This document shows, in pieces, positions 42,151-51,048 of a DNA stretch of 64,000 nucleotides. A program made the position numbers and the translations under genes. Location: contig CP095846.1 in the NCBI GenBank assembly GCA_023100825.1, positions 434,001-498,000 of the forward strand. The letters are read 5' to 3'. The stretch comes from Nocardioidaceae bacterium SCSIO 66511 (GTDB lineage: Bacteria; Actinomycetota; Actinomycetes; Propionibacteriales; Nocardioidaceae). How positions within the stretch are numbered: position 1 is the first letter of the stretch; each line of letters begins with the position of its first letter. The notes below the pieces were generated by a model that was not told the DNA's origin, did not search any database, and worked only from the letters and a program-made list of their open reading frames with translations.

Positions 42151-44121
42151 GTGAAAATGCGTGCATCACGTCGGCTCAAGCGCGGTCTGTTGATCTGCGC
42201 AACGGCCGCCGCACTCGTCGTCGGTTCCACAACAATCACCACCACGGCCGCAAACGGCGCACCCGCCGATCCGGTCGCCGCGGACGTCACCGTGTCCGAT
42301 CCGGTCCATCGACCCTCGAGCGGGCGTCCCAATCCGGTCAGCGTCGACCTGGAGGCCAGCGGTGGCAACGGCAGCCTGACCTACCAGATCGTTGATCAAC
42401 CCAGCATCGATGGCACGGTGCACGGCACCGCGACGATCGACGGCGATGTCGCGACCATCGAGATGAAGGTCAGCGCTCCGATCGATGTGCCGGCCACCTT
42501 CACGTACAAGGCGGTCGATGCTGACGGTGCCGAGAGCAACGTGGCAACAGTGTCATTCGAGGTCTCGGACATCCTGCCGCTGACGCGCGACTTGCAGTTC
42601 AGCACCGAGCAGGACACTCCGCTCGACATCTGGCCCTTCGCCCGCGATGCCGAGAACGCCGGACCGTTCTTCTGGGGCGTTCCGGAGCACAGGGTCACGT
42701 ACGGCGATCCCGCCCACGGGACAGTCGAACCGTTCTTCAACGAGGACGACGACCTTCCCCTGTTCGCCACGGTTGCACACAAGGCGACCTATGTCCCCGA
42801 CGACGGATACGTCGGAGAAGACTCGTTCACCTACACCGCGCTGGACAAGGACGGCCAGTCGACGACGAAGACCGTCACGGTGAACGTCACGGAGCCGGCC
42901 CCGACCGCGCGCGGTGAGGTCAACAACATCCGGTATCGCTGCGCCTTCTACGTGAAGACGAACGAAAGCGGCCAGGTCGATCCGGACGGTGAGTACAACG
43001 AGGACACGACGAAGCTGATCGACCGCGTGATGGGCGGTGACGTCGCATTCCGGATCGACGTTCGGGCGAAGGCGCCGAAGACGCTCGCGCCGGGCGAGAA
43101 GTACACGGTGCCGGAGCAGGAGATCGACCTGAAGATGCCGCAAGGCATGGCGGAACTGCTCGCGGGCGACGACATCATCAACGGCGACGTTCCGCTGGAG
43201 ACCGCAGGCTTCGGGCAGACCGCCGTCGGTGGTCAGGCGACGTCGGATGTGCACTTCACGGAGACGGCCACGGGTGAGGAGTACGACGTGCCGTTGTCCG
43301 GGTTGAAGTCGAAGATGATGCCGATGTCGCTGCCGGTGCCCTCTGCCGGTATCACGATTCCGGTGACCGGCGGTCTGCCGGAGCTGACCGCTCCGCAGTC
43401 GGGCAAGGTCGTGGTGTCGATGCCGGAACAGTTCTTCATCGACTCGATCCTCGAGCCCGGCGTGCTCGGTGGCGCCATCAAGTTCGTCGGACTGCGCTGC
43501 TACACCTTCCCTGGCGAGGACCTGAGAATCGTCAGCTCCAAGGTGGTCCAGCAGGCGGCAACGGCGACGAAGGCCACTGCGCCGAAGGTCGCGTACGGAA
43601 AGCCGGCGAAGGTCAACGTGAAGGTGTCCAAGCAGGCCAAGGGCAAGGTGTCGGTCTTCAAGGGCAAGCGCAAGCTCGGCACCGCGAAGCTTGCTAAGGG
43701 CAAGGCGACTGTGAAGCTGGGCCGTACGTCGTTGAAGCCGGGTAAGCACAAGCTGCAGGTGAAGTTCGCCGGCAGTAGAGGCTTCAAGGCGTCGAAGGCC
43801 AAGACGACGTTGCGGGTGACCAAGGCCAAGTCGACGGTACGCGCGGCGAAGGTGGCGCCGAAGAAGGTCGTGGCGAAGAAGACTCGCGCGAAGGTTCGGG
43901 TCAAGGTACGCGCGGCAGGCCTCAAGCCGGGCGGAAAGGTGACGATTCGTTCGGGCGGCAAGGTCATCGGCAAGGGCAAGGTGCGTAAGGGCACGTTGAC
44001 CTTGCGGGTGAAGAAGTTCGCCAAGCCAGGCAAGAAGAAGCTGACCGTCAGATATGCAGGCAATGCCGTCACCAAGGCCGGCGCCGATCGGTTGACCATT
44101 CGGGTGGTCAGGCGACGCTGA
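42151..44121 (+). CDS. Secreted repeat protein with basic Ig-like C-terminus (paralogue 2)
   Basis: 656 residues: signal peptide (about 1-37), Ig/cadherin-like region (40-250; PLDIWPFARDAENAGPFFW, DDGYVGEDSFTYTA), a two-Cys domain (about 260-455; YRCAFYV to GLRCYTF), then two Lys/Arg-rich bacterial Ig-like (Big_3_5-type) repeats to the end. No sortase motif or membrane anchor, so it is either released or held by charge. GTG 42151 follows GGGGAG. Bases 43601-43919 are almost identical to the next gene. Confidence 0.76.
   Translation: MKMRASRRLKRGLLICATAAALVVGSTTITTTAANGAPADPVAADVTVSDPVHRPSSGRPNPVSVDLEASGGNGSLTYQIVDQPSIDGTVHGTATIDGDVATIEMKVSAPIDVPATFTYKAVDADGAESNVATVSFEVSDILPLTRDLQFSTEQDTPLDIWPFARDAENAGPFFWGVPEHRVTYGDPAHGTVEPFFNEDDDLPLFATVAHKATYVPDDGYVGEDSFTYTALDKDGQSTTKTVTVNVTEPAPTARGEVNNIRYRCAFYVKTNESGQVDPDGEYNEDTTKLIDRVMGGDVAFRIDVRAKAPKTLAPGEKYTVPEQEIDLKMPQGMAELLAGDDIINGDVPLETAGFGQTAVGGQATSDVHFTETATGEEYDVPLSGLKSKMMPMSLPVPSAGITIPVTGGLPELTAPQSGKVVVSMPEQFFIDSILEPGVLGGAIKFVGLRCYTFPGEDLRIVSSKVVQQAATATKATAPKVAYGKPAKVNVKVSKQAKGKVSVFKGKRKLGTAKLAKGKATVKLGRTSLKPGKHKLQVKFAGSRGFKASKAKTTLRVTKAKSTVRAAKVAPKKVVAKKTRAKVRVKVRAAGLKPGGKVTIRSGGKVIGKGKVRKGTLTLRVKKFAKPGKKKLTVRYAGNAVTKAGADRLTIRVVRRR
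43601..43919 (+). repeat. Direct repeat, copy 1 (basic Ig-like domain coding region)
   Basis: 319 bases match 45699-46017 at a fixed offset of 2098 bases with only scattered, mostly silent differences and no gaps. The flanking coding regions are clearly more diverged, which suggests recent gene conversion or unequal exchange. Confidence 0.8.
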
Positions 44122-44126
44122 GCAAA

Positions 44127-44162
44127 CGGTGGTGCGCTCCACCTCGGTGGGGCGCACCACCG
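44127..44162 (+). terminator. Terminator between secreted paralogues 2 and 3
   Basis: A 17-base arm (44127-44143) pairs with 44146-44162 with one mismatch and a 2-base loop, beginning 6 bases after the stop. Confidence 0.8.
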
Positions 44163-44245
44163 TGCGGTCACCGAATCTCAGTGGCCGCGTTGGTCTCGGG
44201 TTCGACGGGGATGGCGAAACGAGTCATCCCCCTTTTGGAGGGAGC

Positions 44246-46219
44246 GTGCGCATCCGAATGCGTACATCACATCGGATAAGACGCGGCCTGTTGGCCTGCG
44301 CAATGTCAGCGGCGCTCGTCGTCGGCTCGACGACAGTCACGACGTCGGCAGCGAACGCGGCACCAGAGCCGCCGGTTGCCTCGGACGTCACATATGAGAA
44401 GCCCGTGTACCGACAGTCGGCGTACTACCCCGGCAAGATCGAGATCGATCTGAACGCAACCGGCGGGAGCGGCGCGTTGACGTACGAGATCGTCGACCAG
44501 CCAACGTCTGGTGGCGCACCGGCCGGGCCGGTGACCATCGATGGCAGCACTGCGGAACTCCTCGTGCAGGGCTCTGCGCCGGTCGGCGACGGAAGCTTCA
44601 CCTACAAGGCTGTCGACGCCGACGGCGCGGAGAGCAACGTCGCGACCGTGTCGTTCGACGTCACGAACATGTCGCCGGTCATGCGCGATCTGGAGTTCAC
44701 CACCGAGCGAAACACGCCGCTCGATTTGTGGCCCTACGCGCGTGACTCCGAGGACAACGGACCGTTCATCTGGAACTCGCCTGGCCTGACCGTCACGTAC
44801 GGCGACCCGTCACACGGGACGGTCAAGCCCTTCTTCACCGAGGACGACGATTTCGATTCGTTCAAAGCAGTGGGGCATAAAGCGATCTACGTGCCGGATA
44901 AGGGTTTCACTGGGACGGATTCGTTCACCTACACGACGACCGACCGTGAAGAGGGTGTGTCCACCAAAACGATCAAGGTCACGGTGACCAAGCCGGCGCG
45001 TACCGCACGTGGAGAAGTCAACGACATCCGCTACCGCTGCGCGTTTTACGTCAAGACGAACGAAGCTGGTGAACCCGACCCAGACGGTGAGTACAACGAG
45101 AGCATCACCGATCTCACCGCTCGCGTGATGGGCGGCGATGTCGCGTTCCGGATCGATGTGCGGGCGAAGGCGCCGAAGAGGCTCGCGCCGGGCGAGAAGT
45201 TCACTGTTCCGGAGCAGGAGATCGACCTGAAGATGCCGCAAGGGATGGCGGAGCTCCTCGCGGGCGACGATGTTGCAAGCGGCGGTGACACCGTGCCCCT
45301 GGAGACCGCTGGCTTCGGTCAGACCGCCGTCGGTGGTCAGGCGACCTCCGATGTGCACTTCACCGAGACCGCGACTGGCGACGAGTACGACGTGCCACTG
45401 ACCGGCCTGAAGTCGGAGATGGTGCCGATGTCGCTGCCGGTTTCGCCCGACGGGGTGGCGATTCCGGTGAAGGGCGCGCTGCCGGAGCTGACCGCACCCG
45501 AGTCGGGCAAGCTCGTGGTGTCGATGCCGGAGAAGTTCTTCATCGACTCGATTCTCGACCCGGGTGTCCTGGGCGGCATCATCAAGTCTGTCGGACTGGA
45601 CTGCTATGCCTTCAAGGGCGAGGATCTGCAAATCGTGAGCTCGCAGGTGGTCACGCCGACCACGACGACGGCGATGGCGCCGAAGGTTACGTACGGCAAG
45701 CCGGCGAAGGTCAACGTGACGGTGTCCAAGCAGGCCAAGGGCAAGGTGTCGGTCTTCAAGGGCAAGCGGAAGCTCGGCACCGCGAAGCTTGCTAAGGGCA
45801 AGGCGACCGTGAAGCTCGGTCGTACGTCCCTGAAGCCGGGTAAGCACAAGCTGCAGGTGAAGTTCGCCGGCAGTAGAGGCTTCAAGGCGTCGAAGGCCAA
45901 GACGACGCTGCGGGTGACCAAGGCCAAGTCGACCGTACGCGCGGCGAAGGTCGCACCGAAGAAGGTCGTGGCGAAGAAGACTCGCGCGAAGGTTCGGGTC
46001 AAGGTACGCGCGGCAGGTGTCAAGCCGGCCGGGAAGGTGACGATTCGTTCGGGCGGCAAGGTCATCGGCAAGGGCAAGGTGCGTAAGGGCATGTTGACGT
46101 TGCGGGTGAAGAAGTTTGCCAACCCCGGCAAGAAGAAGCTGGTCGTCAAGTACGCGGGCAACGCGACCGTGAAGGGGGATGCGGGACGGCTGACGATCCG
46201 CGTCGTCAAGCGACGCTGA
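44246..46219 (+). CDS. Secreted repeat protein with basic Ig-like C-terminus (paralogue 3)
   Basis: 657 residues with the same domain order as the gene before it: signal peptide, Ig/cadherin-like region (DKGFTGTDSFTYTTTD), two-Cys domain (YRCAFYV to GLDCYAF) and two basic Ig-like repeats. N-terminal parts differ at many positions, whereas the C-terminal parts are nearly identical, also at the DNA level. Start GTG 44246, with GGAGGG 3 bases upstream, is chosen to match the paralogue's N-terminus; ATG 44258 is possible. Role likely at the cell surface. Confidence 0.75.
   Translation: MRIRMRTSHRIRRGLLACAMSAALVVGSTTVTTSAANAAPEPPVASDVTYEKPVYRQSAYYPGKIEIDLNATGGSGALTYEIVDQPTSGGAPAGPVTIDGSTAELLVQGSAPVGDGSFTYKAVDADGAESNVATVSFDVTNMSPVMRDLEFTTERNTPLDLWPYARDSEDNGPFIWNSPGLTVTYGDPSHGTVKPFFTEDDDFDSFKAVGHKAIYVPDKGFTGTDSFTYTTTDREEGVSTKTIKVTVTKPARTARGEVNDIRYRCAFYVKTNEAGEPDPDGEYNESITDLTARVMGGDVAFRIDVRAKAPKRLAPGEKFTVPEQEIDLKMPQGMAELLAGDDVASGGDTVPLETAGFGQTAVGGQATSDVHFTETATGDEYDVPLTGLKSEMVPMSLPVSPDGVAIPVKGALPELTAPESGKLVVSMPEKFFIDSILDPGVLGGIIKSVGLDCYAFKGEDLQIVSSQVVTPTTTTAMAPKVTYGKPAKVNVTVSKQAKGKVSVFKGKRKLGTAKLAKGKATVKLGRTSLKPGKHKLQVKFAGSRGFKASKAKTTLRVTKAKSTVRAAKVAPKKVVAKKTRAKVRVKVRAAGVKPAGKVTIRSGGKVIGKGKVRKGMLTLRVKKFANPGKKKLVVKYAGNATVKGDAGRLTIRVVKRR
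45699..46017 (+). repeat. Direct repeat, copy 2 (basic Ig-like domain coding region)
   Basis: Matches 43601-43919 without gaps at a 2098-base offset. See copy 1 for interpretation. Confidence 0.8.
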
Positions 46220-46224
46220 CAAGC

Positions 46225-46261
46225 GCCGGTGGGTGCGGCTGGACGGTCCGCACCCACCGGC
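46225..46261 (+). terminator. Terminator after secreted paralogue 3
   Basis: GCCGGTGGGTGCGG (46225-46238) pairs perfectly with CCGCACCCACCGGC (46248-46261) around a 9-base loop, 5 bases after the stop. Confidence 0.82.
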
Positions 46262-46295
46262 CATCTTCAATCGAACGCATACACAGGGGAGAATC

Positions 46296-48071
46296 ATGCA
46301 GCGCACAGAACTGCGAACGCGCGTACGACGCGCATGTACGACTCCGCTCGCCGCGACGATGGTTGCGGGAGCGGTCGGTCTGGTGGGCGTCGCGTCGGCG
46401 CCATCGGCGTCGGCGGCAGACATACCACTGAACAAGGACTTCATGTACCGATGCGAGGTCGTCGCCGGTGGGCTCAATATCGGTACGTACGGCGTCAGCA
46501 TCAATGCAAAGGTCGCAGTGCCGGCGAGCGTCGCCCCGGGTGACACGGTGCCGCCTCGCAAGACGCAGATCACGCTCACGATGCCGGAGCAGCTGCGAGA
46601 CGCGACCGTCAAGATGCTGAAGGGCGACGCGGCCTCCGGCTTCTCCAAGAATGCGGCGGTCGACCTGACGATCAACGGGAAAGTCCAAAGCCTGCCGATC
46701 GCGAACCTCGAGTCGCCGAAGCTGGACGTACCTCAGCAAGTCGGCGAACCGTGGATCATTCCGACAGAGGGCGATGTGCCGGCGATCGACGTGCCACCAG
46801 GCGCCTCCGGCATCATCGACATGGCGATGCCCAAGGCGTTCAAGGTCACCGCGACGGTGTATCGCTCACCCGAGCTGGGCGACCTGCCCGCCACCATGGA
46901 CTGCGCCGGCCCGAAGAATCGCAAGCTGGGCACGATCGCCGTTGAGAAGCCGGTTGACGAGTCGTACCAGTACACCTGCGAGGTCACGGCGGGCGATCCC
47001 GAGAATCCGATCAACCTCGGTGAGCAGGCGGTCGGCGTACGCACGCAGCTGATGGTTCCGTCGGCGGTGAACGCGGGCAGGTCGATCGGGGAACGCGAGG
47101 CGAAGCTCACGCTCACTCTTCCCGAGGGTCTCCGCGCGGCCACGAAGGATCTACTGAAGGGTGTCACGGCGGGAGGCTCGTCTGACGACGCCGCTGTCGG
47201 AGTGACGATCGGCGGTGCGACGAAGAACTACCCGATCGACGGTCTGTCTGCGCCGCAGACGGCGATTCCCGACACCGTCGATGAACCGTGGCTCGTGCCG
47301 ACGGCCGGAACGATGCCCGCCATCGACGTCCCCAAGAAGGCAACGGGCACGGCGGCGATCACGATGCCGGCAGCGTTCACGGTGCAGGCAAGCGTTGTCA
47401 CCGAAGAGGATCAGACCATCCCGGTGTCGATGGACTGTGCGCTGCCGGCCGATGCTGACGCTGCGCTGACCAGCGTTCGGATCATCAAGGCGCCGACGCC
47501 ACCGGCGAAGACACGTACCTCGGCCACCGCGCCGAAGGTCACGTACGGCCAGCCGGCGAAGGTGAAGGTCAAGGTCTCGCCGAAGGCGACCGGCAAGGTC
47601 CGCGTGTTCAAGGGCAAGCGGACGCTGGGTACGGCCAAGCTGAACAAGTCGAGCCGCGCAACGGTCAAGCTCGGCAAGAAGAAGCTGAAGCCGGGCAAGC
47701 ATGCGCTGCGGGTTCGCTACCTCGGCAATGCGAAGTCCAAGCCGTCGACCGACAAGGTCGCCCTTCGGGTGACCAAGGCGAGGTCGAAGGTTCGCGCTTC
47801 GGTCACCACCAAGAAGGTGGTTGCGAAGAAGACGCGTGCACGCGTGCGAGTCACGGTGAAGGTGCCGGGTCTCAAGGCGCGGGGCAACGTGGTCGCGAAG
47901 GTCGGCAAGAAGGTCGTCGGCAGGGCATGGGTCGGTAACGGCCGGGCAGTGCTCAAGCTGAAGAAGTTCCCGACGGCAGGTGCCAAGAAGGTCAAGATCC
48001 GTTACGCGGGTACGAAGACCATGAAGGCCGGCACGGCCAAGGTGAAGATCCGGGTGGTGAAGCGACGCTAG
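46296..48071 (+). CDS. Secreted protein with duplicated two-Cys domain and basic Ig-like repeats (paralogue 4)
   Basis: 591 residues: signal peptide (about 1-41, ending SASAAD), two tandem copies of a roughly 160-residue domain each opening with YRCEV or YTCEV and closing with MDC (DUF6801-like in appearance), then two basic Ig-like repeats (VTYGQPAKVKVKVS, and from VRASVTTKKVV). The Ig/cadherin region of the neighbours is absent. It shares only the domain types, not the near-identity, with the two previous genes. Start ATG 46296 follows AGGGGAG. Function unknown; cell-surface role likely. Confidence 0.75.
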   Translation: MQRTELRTRVRRACTTPLAATMVAGAVGLVGVASAPSASAADIPLNKDFMYRCEVVAGGLNIGTYGVSINAKVAVPASVAPGDTVPPRKTQITLTMPEQLRDATVKMLKGDAASGFSKNAAVDLTINGKVQSLPIANLESPKLDVPQQVGEPWIIPTEGDVPAIDVPPGASGIIDMAMPKAFKVTATVYRSPELGDLPATMDCAGPKNRKLGTIAVEKPVDESYQYTCEVTAGDPENPINLGEQAVGVRTQLMVPSAVNAGRSIGEREAKLTLTLPEGLRAATKDLLKGVTAGGSSDDAAVGVTIGGATKNYPIDGLSAPQTAIPDTVDEPWLVPTAGTMPAIDVPKKATGTAAITMPAAFTVQASVVTEEDQTIPVSMDCALPADADAALTSVRIIKAPTPPAKTRTSATAPKVTYGQPAKVKVKVSPKATGKVRVFKGKRTLGTAKLNKSSRATVKLGKKKLKPGKHALRVRYLGNAKSKPSTDKVALRVTKARSKVRASVTTKKVVAKKTRARVRVTVKVPGLKARGNVVAKVGKKVVGRAWVGNGRAVLKLKKFPTAGAKKVKIRYAGTKTMKAGTAKVKIRVVKRR

Positions 48072-48092
48072 TCGCGCCACTCGCCCGACCGT

Positions 48093-48138
48093 GAGCCGGA
48101 CGTCTCGGTAACCCCCCCCTCGCCGAGCCGTCCGGCTC
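48093..48138 (+). terminator. Terminator between convergent genes
   Basis: GAGCCGGACG (48093-48102) pairs with CGTCCGGCTC (48129-48138); an inner stem CTCGG/CCGAG (48104-48108, 48123-48127) encloses a C-rich loop. Lies between the secreted protein and guaB1. Confidence 0.75.
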
Positions 48139-48197
48139 CCGATCTTTCCGGCCCTGGTTCCGATCGGCGGCGGAACCGAATGCTCGATCTGGCCGCC

Positions 48198-49655
48198 TCA
48201 CCAGCTCGCGTGCAGCGGGCGCCCCTCGTCGTAGCCGGCCGAGCTCTGGAGCCCGATCACGGCGCTGTCGTGGAAGTCGTCGATCGTCGCCGCGCCGGCG
48301 TAGGTGAACGCCGAGCGTACGCCCGCGGTGATGGTGTCGATGAGATCTTCGACGCCTGGTCGCTGCGGGTCGAGGTACATCCGCGACGAGCTGATGCCCT
48401 CCTCGAACAGCGCCATTCGAGCCCGAGCGAATCCGGCGGCGTCGCGCGTGCGGTTCGACACCGCTCGGGCCGAGGCCATACCGAACGACTCCTTGTACGC
48501 CCGGCCGTCTGAACCGAACTTCAGGTCGCCCGGGCTCTCGTGGGTGCCGGCGAACCACGAGCCGATCATCACACTTGCCGCTCCCGCAGCGAGCGCGAGT
48601 GCGACGTCGCGGGGGTAGCGAACACCGCCGTCGGCCCAGACCGTAGCGCCGGACTCCCGCGCCGCCTCTGCGCATTCGAGCACGGCGGAGAACTGCGGGC
48701 GGCCGACGCCGGTCATCATCCGAGTCGTGCACATTGCGCCCGGGCCGACGCCGACCTTGATGATGTCGGCGCCCGCAGCGGTGAGGTCGGCGGCACCCTT
48801 GGCGGAGACGACGTTGCCGGCTGCGATCGGGATGCGCGTGCCGTGTTGCTCGGCGTGCTCGTCGCGTACCTCGCGTACGACCGCAAGCGCCTCGATCATC
48901 TTGTCCTGGTGGCCGTGTGCGGTGTCGACGACGAGTACGTCGGCCCCGACCGCAATCAGATCGGCGGTCTTCGCGCGTACGTCTCCGTTGATGCCGATCG
49001 CCGTACCGACGACGAGCTCGCCGGCCGCGCTCAGAGCGGGCTGGTAGATCGTCGCGCGCAGAGCGCCGGCCTTCGTCATCACGCCGAGCAGCCGATCGCC
49101 GTCGAGCACCGGTGCAAGCGTCACATGGTGCTCGGACAACGTGTTGAACATGGTTTGGACGTCTTGGCCGGCCGGCAAGGTGAGCATCTCGGTCGTCATC
49201 ACCTCATGCACCTGCGCGAACCTGTCGACGCCCTCGCCGTCGTGCTCGGTCATCACCCCGATCGCCTTGCCGTCCTGGACGACGACCGCCGCGCCGTGCG
49301 AGCGCTTGGGGATGAGCGACAGAGCCTCGCCGACCGTGGTGTGCGGGTCGACCGTCACGGCCGTCTCGTACAACGGGTGAGCAGCCTTGACCCGGCGTAC
49401 GGCATTGCCGACCACGTCGAGCGGAATGTCTTGAGGCAGGATCGCCACCCCGCCGCGACGCGCGACCGTCTCGGCCATCCGGCGGCCCGAGATCGCGGTC
49501 ATATTCGACACGACCAGTGGAATGGTGGTGCCGATGCCGTCCGGGGTCGTGAGGTCGACATCGAAGCGTGAGGTGACGCTCGAGCGGCTCGGCACCATGA
49601 ACACGTCGTTGTACGTGAGGTCGTGGCCCGGCTGGAGGTCGTTCAGAAATCGCAC
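48198..49655 (-). CDS. guaB1: GuaB1-type GMP reductase with CBS domains
   Basis: 485 residues of the IMP dehydrogenase/GMP reductase family: N-terminal [11 protein letters not shown], a pair of CBS domains (about 95-205), catalytic Cys near residue 307 in [12 protein letters not shown], and a long C-terminal flap. This actinobacterial subgroup (GuaB1) has been shown in mycobacteria to be a GMP reductase controlled through its CBS domains, converting GMP to IMP with NADPH. Start GTG 49655 is chosen for alignment; there is no ribosome site, and TACGCT 6 bases upstream could be the -10 box of a leaderless message. Confidence 0.85.
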   Translation of the reverse strand: MRFLNDLQPGHDLTYNDVFMVPSRSSVTSRFDVDLTTPDGIGTTIPLVVSNMTAISGRRMAETVARRGGVAILPQDIPLDVVGNAVRRVKAAHPLYETAVTVDPHTTVGEALSLIPKRSHGAAVVVQDGKAIGVMTEHDGEGVDRFAQVHEVMTTEMLTLPAGQDVQTMFNTLSEHHVTLAPVLDGDRLLGVMTKAGALRATIYQPALSAAGELVVGTAIGINGDVRAKTADLIAVGADVLVVDTAHGHQDKMIEALAVVREVRDEHAEQHGTRIPIAAGNVVSAKGAADLTAAGADIIKVGVGPGAMCTTRMMTGVGRPQFSAVLECAEAARESGATVWADGGVRYPRDVALALAAGAASVMIGSWFAGTHESPGDLKFGSDGRAYKESFGMASARAVSNRTRDAAGFARARMALFEEGISSSRMYLDPQRPGVEDLIDTITAGVRSAFTYAGAATIDDFHDSAVIGLQSSAGYDEGRPLHASW

Positions 49656-49701
49656 GACACGAGCGTACCGTCGCCGAAGATTCGTGCCGTGTGAGTTCTG
49701 G

Positions 49702-50727
49702 TCAGAATCCGGTCGAGGCCCGCGCAACCAGCTCGGGCGTGAAGCTCAGCTGCCGGTGTCCGAGGCCGGGATCGGTCGCCTCGTCGAGCAGCAGCTCCGC
49801 CGCCGCGCGGCCGAGAGCTGATCGCGGCTGGCGCACGGAGGTGAGGGGTACGGCAGCCGCGGCGGCGAAGTCGATGTCGTCGAAACCGACGATCGCGAGA
49901 TCATCGGGTACGCCCCGGCCGGTCAGGATCGCGTGCTGCAGCAGCCCGAGCGCAACCAGGTCGTTGGCGCAGAACGCCGCTGTCGGCCGACGCTTGCGCG
50001 GCATACCCGCGAGCCTTTCACCGGCTGCTCGTCCGTCGGCGAACCCGAGCGCAGGAGTAGTGATCTCGACGAGTGCAGACTCGTCGAGACCGGCCTCGAC
50101 GACAGCCTTTCTGGCGCCCTCGTATCGGTCGCGGACCTGACCGAGAGTCGAGGGACCGCCGACGTACGCGATCGAGGTGTGCCCGAGGTCGAGCAGATGC
50201 TCGACGGCGAGGCGACCGCCCTCGAGGTCGTCTGCCGCGGCCGACGAGAACGCTTCGTCGCCCCTGGTGCGGTCGACGATCACCAGGGGTGTCGTCCGCG
50301 CGATCTCGTCGAGCAGGGGTGACGCCGGCTCGACCGGGGTGATCAGGATGCCGTGTACCTGCTGCTGTTGGAGCTGGCGGAGGTGGCGCTGCTCGCGCTC
50401 TGCGTCGTTGCGGCTCGCGCACAGGATCACCGACATATCGCGTTCGTTCGCGACGTCTTCGATGCCTTGTGCAACATCGGTGAAGAACGGGTTGGCGACG
50501 TCGAGCATCACGTACGCAAGGGTGCGGCTACGGCCCGCGCGGAGCTGACGGGCGGACTCGTTACGGATGAACCCGAGGTGCTCCATCGCCTGCTCGACAC
50601 GTGCTCGGGTCTTCTCGCTGACTCGGTCGGGGCGGTTGAGGACGTTCGACACGGTGCCGAGAGACACGCCGGCCTCGGCCGCGACGTCCTTGATGGACGC
50701 CTTTCGCTGGACCGGTTGCGATGCCAT
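49702..50727 (-). CDS. LacI-family repressor, probable rhamnose regulator
   Basis: 341 residues: N-terminal LacI HTH (about 10-32, SIKDVAAEAGVSLGTVSNVLNRP) and a periplasmic-binding-like sugar domain. Divergent from the rhamnose ABC operon; the LacI-type palindrome TGAAACCTTTCA lies just after that operon's probable -10 box, and a second dyad precedes its own gene, consistent with repression of both. L-rhamnose or a metabolite is the likely inducer. Confidence 0.85.
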   Translation of the reverse strand: MASQPVQRKASIKDVAAEAGVSLGTVSNVLNRPDRVSEKTRARVEQAMEHLGFIRNESARQLRAGRSRTLAYVMLDVANPFFTDVAQGIEDVANERDMSVILCASRNDAEREQRHLRQLQQQQVHGILITPVEPASPLLDEIARTTPLVIVDRTRGDEAFSSAAADDLEGGRLAVEHLLDLGHTSIAYVGGPSTLGQVRDRYEGARKAVVEAGLDESALVEITTPALGFADGRAAGERLAGMPRKRRPTAAFCANDLVALGLLQHAILTGRGVPDDLAIVGFDDIDFAAAAAVPLTSVRQPRSALGRAAAELLLDEATDPGLGHRQLSFTPELVARASTGF

Positions 50728-50772
50728 CGTGCTGTCCTCCCGTGTGGGCGAGTTTGCGCCCGGTCAATGAAA

Positions 50773-50789
50773 CGTAGCCAAAGGCTACG
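50773..50789. promoter_or_regulatory. Dyad upstream of LacI gene
   Basis: CGTAGCC-AAA-GGCTACG, preceded by TGAAACG, is centred about 54 bases upstream of the LacI start. It may be an autoregulatory operator or a leader hairpin. Confidence 0.4.
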
Positions 50790-50915
50790 CCACCTTGCGG
50801 TCGATCGGTGCCATTCTGACCCTCGTTCCCGAAGCAGCGATGCTCGGGGGAGCGTACGAAGAACCGCCATGTCATCGGCGTTTCGATAACGGCAACGTAA
50901 CTTTGGCCCGATGTC

Positions 50916-50962
50916 TTGACGGCGTGAGCCGTCTCACTCTACGCTCCATTGAAACCTTTCAT
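50916..50962 (+). promoter_or_regulatory. Promoter and LacI operator of rhamnose operon
   Basis: TTGACG (50916-50921) and TACGCT (50940-50945) are spaced 18 bases and form a plausible promoter. The palindrome TGAAACCTTTCA (50950-50961) begins 4 bases after the -10 box, an ideal position for repression by the divergent LacI protein. Confidence 0.6.
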
Positions 50963-51048
50963 AGCGCGGATCGCAGACATCAAGACTCGCGACGCATCAC
51001 TCCCGAGTGACGCGCGTCGATCCGACGCATCACTCTGGAGTTCATCGC

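Noticed and set aside
42553-46675. Two very long minus-strand frames (over 500 codons) opposite the secreted proteins
   Set aside because: They are Arg/Leu/His-rich mirror frames of the repeats and have no signal, domain or ribosome site.
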